Assembly (NCBI GenBank): GCA_026874595.1
Contig: CM049310.1
Location: forward strand, 50,967,058-51,031,057
Length of the DNA: 64,000 nt
Reading direction: 5' to 3'
DNA from: Sipunculus nudus
Lineage: Eukaryota > Annelida > Sipuncula > Golfingiida > Sipunculidae
The position numbers and the translations under genes are program-made. This document shows positions 12,001 to 21,624 of this stretch, piece by piece (the first letter of the stretch is position 1; every line of letters starts with the position of its first letter). Under the pieces are notes generated by a model. It saw only the letters and a program-made list of their open reading frames with translations. It had not been told where the DNA came from and searched no databases.

Positions 12001-15000
12001 ACTTGGTCTGCAGAAGGCCGCCAAGTTGGTGGCCTGCTATTTGGCCCTCAGGGGGGGGTGAAGAGGTCGACTGGTGAGACTGGCACAGTAAAGGAACCTT
12101 ACTTGTGACATTATCTAAGAACTTATGTCATTTGACAAGTCAAACATTTGTACCAACCATAAATCTTTACAGTTAAATCAGCATGCATATTAATGCATTA
12201 GTTAACCTTGGTTCCCCCTGCAGTCTCAGTGCAACCTTGCTAAACTGGTAAAATATTTGTTTTATTTGTGTCATTATCCTTGACCTTACGTCATTTTATA
12301 TAATTTACTTTAGTATTTTACGGCACAATGTAGACCCAGTTGTGGCTCTGTTGTAAACACAGAGCCACAGGTCCCTGCCTTCATTTATCTAGCGGACAGA
12401 AGCGCATGCAGGTGACGACGATGTACCCATTTTAAGGACACTTAGCCTCTGGTTATCCCCGGGTGATGGGCTGGTGATAATGTTTCAGGCTAGCCTGTGT
12501 GCACTGCACGTGTTACATCATCACTGCCAACACCCAGCTGAAATGTGAATATATGATACATGCGCCTGGCCAGCTGCAACAATCCAGTGTGTTCCCTTGG
12601 TAACAACGCTGCCTGTAGCCAGTGGTTGTGTGTATCCAGTGGTCGTGTTACAGGACACTCACACCATGCACCAGAGATGATGTAACACATGCATGTACAT
12701 AGACCCAGTTGTGGCTCTGTTAAATGAACAGAGCCACAGCGCTTCGCCTTCATTCACTTAGCGTTCGGTCATACATTGAGTCAAACTTTTCTGTCTGACA
12801 AGAAAATTACGCTCTGTCAACTTCTTATTTCTAGGCCTACCTTGGCTTAAGATGATTAAGCACCCATCGGCCAAAAAAATTTGAACTGTCGATCTATTTT
12901 AACCATGTTACAGGGTAAATACCACTTGGGGAGTACTGGATGTACGCAGACAGGTGTCAACGCTCACCTTCACCTTGGCCTCTGTTCACGTGACAGCTGA
13001 CCGGCTTGCTTCCCATAGTGCTTCCCGCGTGTTGCCCATTGCAATGTGTCCTTTAATACCCAACAGCTACCAGTGCTGTGGCAGGCAGGCTAAGCGTGCC
13101 GCAAGCTCAACACCGTTAGGGGCAGTGCCATAAAATGCGTTTGTAAGCAATTTTACCCAATAAAATTGTTTGTACTCACACATTTTATACAGAAAGGGGA
13201 GAACAAAACAAACAAATCTGAATGTGAACCAATATATTTACCGTTTTCCCCCCTGGATAATCCGCACTTTTTCTCCATGAAATAGAAACAAGATGACCAG
13301 AGGTCACGCGCTTGCCGGAAATGGAAATGATACAGACAGCTAGACAGACAGATAGGCAGACAGATGGAGAGACATTATTGGTGTTATTATTAGTAGCTAT
13401 CCTATACAGGACAATCCATTTTTGACAGAAATAAAAAAAATAATACAAGTCCAACTGAATACTTCTTCTATTCTTGAGTGCTGGAAATAAGAAAAAGCGA
13501 TGAAAATGAAACTTGAAGAGTTGAACGTCCAGAATGCCGAAACGCAAGCGAAGCCGCGTTCGTGTGAGACAGAGACCCGACCTCTAGGTAACAGAGACGT
13601 GACCTTTCATTCCTGGACAAATAGGTCGGCCTGAGGACATCTTCAAGTCTGATGATGGCTTAAATTAGGGCTGTCCTTGAAGAAAAAAGGCAGTCGGTCA
13701 GCCTGCGTCCGGGAATTATAAAATTCCAAGAAGTCCTGCCCATCACGGATTAACTGTAATGTCCCCTTGGTGTAGGTTATCTGTAATGTGAAATTTAATA
13801 TATTTTAAAAATTGGAATCTTTGGTTTAAAAAGGAAAGCAGGGATTTTTTAAGTAGTCTGAAGTGGTAAGTAATGAGATAAAAAATTGTGAGGCCCTAGT
13901 TCCGTGATGGGTTAGGACTTTATATATAAAGATATATTCTGGCATCCGAAAGGGGTGCTGTCAAATTTTTTGGCGCCTGCCGCACGTTTGTGAATAAAAC
14001 GGTACACTTGACACGGGCGCGATGGAAATTTAAGAGGAAAGGTGGTAATCCCAAGCCGTAGTTGAATTGTTTTGACCCCAGAGTTTGCAGTCCTAGCTTA
14101 AATAGGCATGGGACGGGCTCTTTTTTATACCCGGAACGCCAGAAGAGGCTGGAGATTGAATGAAGGGTAGGGCCATTTTTTAGTCCGAAAAACCTGGGAA
14201 TTGGCAATTAAAAAAAATGACCGGGACCTTCTTAGCCCGTTCCAGCTCAGGGAACGGTCATTAGAATATTGTCGGGAATCCATATTATCCTACCTGTGGG
14301 CTGGGACGGTCCAGAAAACAGCAATTATTCCATAAAATTGTATGTCAATTTTTGTCATTAATAAATACATATATATCTATAACGCGGACAGCTGGAGAAT
14401 TTGCGGAGAATTCATCATGATGATATCATTAAATGTGAGCAAAGGTACAATTTATGTTTTGTATCATATTTCCTTAAGAACCTGTAAATTTGATATCCTG
14501 CATGCTTTTGTTACGGTTTGCACAGTAAACTGTTGAAACAATATATAGTGTTTAGCGTTTTCGTCTTATGTAAGATCGGTAGTCAATGTTAGCTGGTGAT
14601 CCAGATTGGTGTTAGTGGCAGTCCCACATTGTTTGCGCTGGTTATTATTTCGGTAATTTAACAGTGAATAAATGTCTTAAGAGTTATATAGTGTTAGATT
14701 TTAAATGATTTTAACTTGTAATTAAAGGTATCATTGCATATAAAAGCTCTCCGGAAAATCTCCGTGAATTCTCCGGAAATTCCCCGCGTTTACATATATA
14801 CGCATTATCAGCCGTATGAAAGTTTTGTCCGCTTTCATGAAGTTTGCCGAGCCCCGGACGCAAATTTCAGACGAGATGGACTAAATCCCGCCCCGGTAGG
14901 ATAGTTTGGACTCTGAAGAAACGAACCCTCGCAGGAAATGCGGTGGGACGGGCTCTTTCTTATTCGATGAACGCTCGAACAGGGTGGTGAATAGGGTCAT

Positions 15001-18000
15001 TTTCACTGTCATCTTGAATACCAGAATAAATATTTTTTTAAAATTCACAGAGACTTGCTCATCCAATAGCAGCAGAAAAAATGTTCATTCAAATGTTGTT
15101 TGGTGTCCATTGTACCCTCGCCCACCGCCGGGATCCAAAGAGAAGCCTGGATTTTACTGACAAAACACAACCACCACCCCCCCCCCCCAAAAAAAAAAAA
15201 AACTTTTATTCATTTTATTTTCATTTTTTATTGCTGGATGAAGTTGAATATCATGGTTTATTTATAAAGAAATAAGATGCAATTCATTGGATGAAAAGAG
15301 ATTTTATTAAATATATTGATACATGTTTATAACAGTTTGATATTTGATTTTTTTTTTTTTTTATTTATAGACAGACAATTTGTTACCTCAAATCTGTACT
15401 CATGGTCCAACATGCATGTTTTTGGTGTCCTCAGGGCCATTTTAGGGTGTATATCCATGATAACCAGATAATATTACCTTGTTCCCACCAGCAAACATTT
15501 CAAGCCCCCAGAAAGCTGATTTCAGCTGAGGACAGTAATATGGCTTATTATACACAGGCAAATAGTGTTTTGGACCACCTCATCTCCACCAGACTCATCA
15601 CACACACCTGGTTTGGCTATCATTGCAATCCACTTACACCCACTGGCTGGAATCTCAAAGCATTTGGTTCAAATCCCTCAGAAAAAAAAATTAGGGCCAG
15701 TTTGAATTTCCAAATCTGGACACAGTGGACATAGTGATATACAGGGAAAATCCATTTTTTTACCTCAAATCTGTAATGAAGGTCCCACAAACATGGTTTA
15801 GGTGTCATTAGGCCCAATTCAGGGTGTATATACAGGGAAATAAGATAATATTACCCTGCTGACACAAACAAAAATTTCAAGCCCCCAGAAACCTGATTTC
15901 AGGCCAGTTTATGCTTATACACAGTCAAATAGGTTCTTGCCCCCCTCATCTCCACAAAACTCAACAGACACACCTGGTTTGGGTATCATTGCAATCCATT
16001 TACACCCACTGGCTGGTATCTCAAAGCATTTGTCTCAACTCCCTCAGAAAAAAAATTAGGACCAGTTTGAATTTCCAAATCTGGACACAGTGAACATAGT
16101 GATATACAGAGAAAATCCATTTTTTTACCTCAAATCTGTACTGATGGTCCCACAAACCTGGTTTTGGTGTCATTAGGCCAAGTTTAGGGTGTATATACAG
16201 GGAAACAAGATAATATTACCCAGTTCCCACAAACAACAATTTCATGCCCCCAGAAACCTGATTTCAGGCCAGTTTATGCTTATACGCAGTCAAATAGGTT
16301 CTGGCCCCCTCATCTCCACAAAACTCAACACACACACCTGGTTTGGGTATCATTGCAATCCATTTACACCCACTGGCTGGTATCTCCAAGCATATAGCTC
16401 AACTTCTTCAGAAAAAAAATTAGGACCAGTTTGAATTTCCAAATCTGGACACAGTGAACATAGTGATATACAGAGAAAATCCATTTTTTTACCTCAAATC
16501 TGTACTGATGGTCCCACAAACCTGGTTTTGGTGTCATTAGGCCCAGTTTAGGGTGTATATACAGGGAAACAAGATAATATTACCCTGCTCCTACAAACAA
16601 AAATTTCAAGCCCCCAGAAACCTGATTTCAGGCCAGTTTATGCTGATACACAGTCAAATAGGTTTTGGCCCCCTTCATCTCCACCAGACTCTTCACACAC
16701 ACCTGGTTTGTGTTTCATTGCAATCCATTCACACCCACTGGCTGGCATCTCCAAGCATATAGCTCAACTTCTTCAGAAAAAAATATAGACCACTTGAAAG
16801 TTTTTCAAATCTGGTCATAGTGGTTTATGCAGAAATCAATTGTTCTGATCTCAAATCTGAAATAGTGGTCATAGAACATTGGTTGGTTCTTGTATGATTT
16901 TATTCAATTTACAATCAATATGCAGGAAAACATGGCATTTTATTTTACTTCAATACACCAACAATAAACAATCTAAGGACAAGTGAACAGGCTACCATAC
17001 ATATCTCAGGTAAAGGAAAACAGCAAATGTTGTTTACATTGAGGACACATGGCAACCAGGTGGTTGGCGCTGGTCTGTGAAGCTTACGAAGCAACGATCA
17101 AAGGAAGACGATAACAGCACAATAGAAGTCTTCTTCATGGGCCATCGCACACCCATAGAACATGGCTCCAACTGTCAAGTGTAATGCCCCTGCCGACATT
17201 TACTATCACATACTGCCGCCACTTATGGTCACGGCAATAGCATGCACTTTTTTATTTGAAGAAAAAACGATCCCAGATTTGACGAAACTTACAATATTAT
17301 CGAGATGTGACCGAGAGTGTTAGACGCTATCGAATGCTGAAAACTAAAGGTCTTCAGCATTTAAATAACAGAATTATAGGCGTATCTTTGAATGGTCCCA
17401 TGTTCTCGTTTGACAAGAAATGGTGCGAGATATGACGAGATATTCAATTTTGTCACTTCAAACTAGTCAAGTGAATCTTGAACAATAGAAAAAAAAATCT
17501 CTGGCATTAAAATGACAGAGATATGCACATTTTTCGAATTCTCGAATATTCTCGTTTGGCGGGAGATGATACGAGATGTGGCGAGATGTAAGTTATTATC
17601 ATGTTAAGCTTCCAAAATGCAACAAAATGCTGAAAACTGCTCCTCTTTAGCCGAAAAGGTGACCGAATTATAAGCATTTCTGTGAAATCTCGTAATTTCT
17701 CGTTTGACGGAAAACAGAGCGAGATTCTACGAGACTTGCAATTAACTACATTAGAGGCAAGGGAATGCTACCTCATGCAGAAAACTAGACCCTTGTAGTA
17801 TAAATATCAACCGAGATAGAAGCAAAAAACTTATTATTTACAGATTGTCAAGTTTAACCCCAAAATTTGGTAACCATGGTAACGGCAGCACAAAGCTACA
17901 TGTGCGGAGGAATAAGCCAATGTTCCTAGTTTAAGATACAACGATAAAAATTGTGCCATGTTTAAAATTATTTTAGATATTGCAGAAAAATGATATGTTA

Positions 18001-20343
18001 CAGTGTTTCAGGTACCACGCCCCCTGGTGGCTATTTCCAAAAAATGAAAAACTGATTTCGAGATATTTATAAATAACACAAAATATATCAATTTCAAAGC
18101 CATTGTTAAAAAAATGCAACCTGTAGGTCATATTTAATGAAATCTCGAAGACTCTCGTTTGACGAGAAACGGTGCGAGATTTTGCAAGATTTTTGATTGG
18201 ATCACCGAGAACTCACCAAGGGCTACAAGATGCAAAAAAATTGACCTCTCCAGCATAAAAACTGACAGAGTTAGAAGCTGAAAACTGCATATTTTCAAAA
18301 TTCAAAAGTTTTACCCCAAAAATAGAGAAATCTGGCAATAGCGCACTTTGGCACCTATGCGCAAAAATAAGCCCATGGACCCCAGTTGAAGGTGCTGTGA
18401 TGGAAATGGCCCAATGTTTAATAGTTCTGGACGTATAGCACCAAAACAAATTTGCATGTTTTTTCATCTGCAACGCCCCCTGGCGGCCATTTCCAAAATC
18501 TGAAAAAACAATTTCGAGATATTCTTGTGTTACATAAAATATCTCAGAATCAGTACGATTGATGCAAATTTGAAAAATATCATGAAATTCCATGATTCCT
18601 CCCCAAAAATTGCGTAACCATGGTTACCGCAAATTGAGTCAGCTACACATCAGAAAACAGGCCTTGGAATGACGATTAAAATGAGCTACTGTTGAAGTAG
18701 ATACGACCAATATTAACACAGATATGAACAAAAAACCTTTTTGTATACTTTTGATGACCTTGACCTTGACATTTGACCTATAATGCCCAAAAACAATAGG
18801 CCTCCAGGACTTTTGCTTGTCTACCAGCTGTATAAGTTTGAAAGCAATTGCTGGAAAATTGTGGCCTGTAGAGAGTACACAGACAGACAGACAAACAAAC
18901 AAACAAACAGACAAACAGACATCCGCGACTGACCAACCTGCTTGCAGAAATCGAAGATTTCCGGCAAGCAATAAAAAACATTGGTGCGTATTATACATGG
19001 AAGCATAATTCCAAACTATTTTCCCCATCACATTGGACATCGTTTGGTGGGCCGACGGTGAGTGATAATAAAGGATTTTATGCAAACGAAGTGTATACAC
19101 ACTAAACTTTATCAAAATAGGCATAAGAAAACATAATAATAGGTTTTATTTACTGTCATAATTTCAAATATTTAAAAAATACCACTAATGTAGCTTACAG
19201 CCGAAGATCATTGATGATTTGTGAACTGAAATATGCATGACGATGCATGGTCTGGCTGACGTCATTTAATGTCATTGTCAGTTGGTAGATGGCGCCGTGG
19301 GCACCAACACTGGGGTTGTTATGCCAGGTCATTGATTCTCTTAGGAAATTATCCGTGATACACTTAATTACTTTCTAAACAACATGAGCCAAGGGAGGAA
19401 TAATTGCCTAGTGGTTTTCTTTGTTAATTAGTTACCCTATTGTGTACATCGTCATGGTCAGATCGATCAGTTGTACATCAGGGGCACCTCCACTTACGCA
19501 GATTAGCAGGTTGTGTGAGCCTGTCACGTGGTCAGGGGAAATCTAGGGTCGGCCCCAGGTGCCGTTGAAACCACCAGTCAGGGTTCGGTAGTCAGTACAT
19601 GCGCACAACAATAGAACAAACGGTGAGCCCATACAGGTGACCGCGACTTCACCCATGGACAATCAACCGGGTCAGCGCTTGATTAGCACAAGTGCGGGTA
19701 TTAGGCAGATGAATTTAATAGTAATATAACAATTTGGTAAAAAAAAAAAACTCGTAATCTGTAATAGCCAGGTGGATGTATTTCACAGCATTTATATATT
19801 GATAATATAAAGGAGTTTGGAAAGGGACTGATATAATATAAAGTGGGCGTAATTTGCCTGCATTTTACAGGTGGTTGTCTAGTAAATTATATCTTACTTA
19901 AAACAGGTACGTTTCAGTATTGCACACTTGACAGCACCATTTTTTACACTCGACAGCTAAAGGAGAATAACTTTTTTTGCTATTTTAAGTGTAACTATCT
20001 TCTCCTAAGAGACTTGTCGGTCTGACTGGCAAAGTTTACCCCCACGGAGCCAGTGAACATTCGATGACTACGGCAAATACAAATTGTAGCATTCAAGATT
20101 TTGGCCAGAAGCAGGCTGCGTATTATACACAGGGTTATGTGTTTTTCCTCAGAAATTGTTGCTCTAAATAGGGGTGCGGATTATCTACGGTAGCGGATTA
20201 TCCACGGGGGGAAACGGTACCAATTTAAAGAAAAAAAGTTTTAACCTTTCAAGTGAAAACAGGTTTGTTAGCGTCACTGCTCCCTCACTGTCACTATGAA
20301 TACGTATAAACAATAAAGATGTGTGTATATAAAAATAAATATG

Positions 20344-20388
<45 letters not shown>

Positions 20389-20912
20389 TATAACATAACT
20401 GAATGTGAACCAAAGTTTGCTCCTTAAAATTGACAGAAGGGTGTGTTTTAGGGAATGCTATTTTACTCTCATTTATATATATATATATATATATAACTCT
20501 GAAGAAAAGCAACACTGTTAATTCACAACAGTCTGTTTCACGGGATGCGACCCAATCATCAGGTGAATGTGGTTGGAATATATATATATATATTGGTTAT
20601 ATATATATATATATATGTATAACTATATATAACTGTTTATGTATAACTATACTGTATAACAAAAATGCATGGGAACTAATAATTTTGCTGAACTGCATGT
20701 GAAGTGAATATTATGGGGGGGGGGGGGGGCAATAGTACACTTACAATTATTTATATATATATATATTTATAGATATGTATACGTATATGTGCATATATAT
20801 ATATATATATTTATATTATATATATAACTTTGTATACTGAACTGAATGTGAACCAATAAGTTTGCTCATTAAAATTGACAAAAGGTGTGTTATGGTGAAT
20901 GCTCTCTCACTG

Positions 20913-20998
<86 letters not shown>

Positions 20999-21562
20999 TA
21001 TATTCATGCTTGGTGTCTGAAATACGCGACTCGATTAAACAATGAGGCACATTCTGACCTGGAGGTGTACAGGTACCATGGAAGTTCTTAGTGAACTGAC
21101 AAGGTGTTCCCAGTTCTTAGGACACTAGCAAAATGTGATATTATTTTCATTTAATCAATTGCAGAGATTATGGCGTAAAGCCTAAAATTTTGTTCTCTAA
21201 TTAATTACAGAGAATATGGAGACCCCCTTATAATGCATATATATATATATAAGAATATATGTATATATATAAATATATATATATATGCACATATACGCAT
21301 ACATATTCATATATATATATACATATATATAAATATTTGTAAGTGAACTATTGCCCCCCCCCCCCATAATATTAACTTCACATGCAGTTCAGCAAAATTA
21401 TTAGTTCCCATGCATTTTTGTTATACAATATAGTTATATATATACAGTTATATATAGTTACATATATATATATATATATATATATGAGAGTAAAATAGCA
21501 TTCCCTAAAACACACCCTTCTGTCAATTTTAAGGAGCAAACTTTGGTTCACATTCAGTTATG

Positions 21563-21624
<62 letters not shown>

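Larger units (their letters stand above)
8910..12055 (+). pseudogene. hAT-family transposase-like gene with BED zinc finger, degenerate
   Basis: A dead transposase-like gene. A BED-type finger (CTDC ... AHREKC) is at about 8940-9006, interrupted by TGA at 8985, with donor GTAAGT after 9092. A second exon from 9454 reads [17 protein letters not shown] and [20 protein letters not shown], typical of hAT proteins; it hits a stop at 9751 and continues in another frame with [14 protein letters not shown] (about 9778-9820). After a MITE insertion the reading resumes at about 10336 with AFVTDNE and [16 protein letters not shown], then stops. Later pieces are [15 protein letters not shown] (about 10837) and, near 11990-12050, [20 protein letters not shown], like the hAT dimerisation region. 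It sits in sense opposite to TFIIB, in its first intron. The stops, frameshift and nested insertions make it non-functional. Confidence 0.85.
13241..20217. mobile_element. 6,977-bp insertion with short inverted ends and TA duplication
   Basis: Left end CCGTTTTCCCCCCTGGATAA, right end (complement) CCGTTTCCCCCCGTGGATAA; both continue TCCGC. TA flanks each side (13239-13240 and 20218-20219). The opposite arm of the host palindrome (near 21750) preserves the uninterrupted sequence ATATATTTACAAATTTAAAG, so the insertion site is visible. No long open reading frame or transposase was recognised. The interior holds tandem repeats (15385-16845, 17250-18620) and sub-terminal TGCGNATTAT motifs. A TA duplication is compatible with the Tc1/mariner/pogo group, but the family is not established. 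Confidence 0.75.

Noticed and set aside
18878-18920. Telomere-like repeat (ACAGACAG, CAAACAAA)
   Set aside because: Not TTAGGG-type and very short; it looks like the tail of a dispersed repeat.
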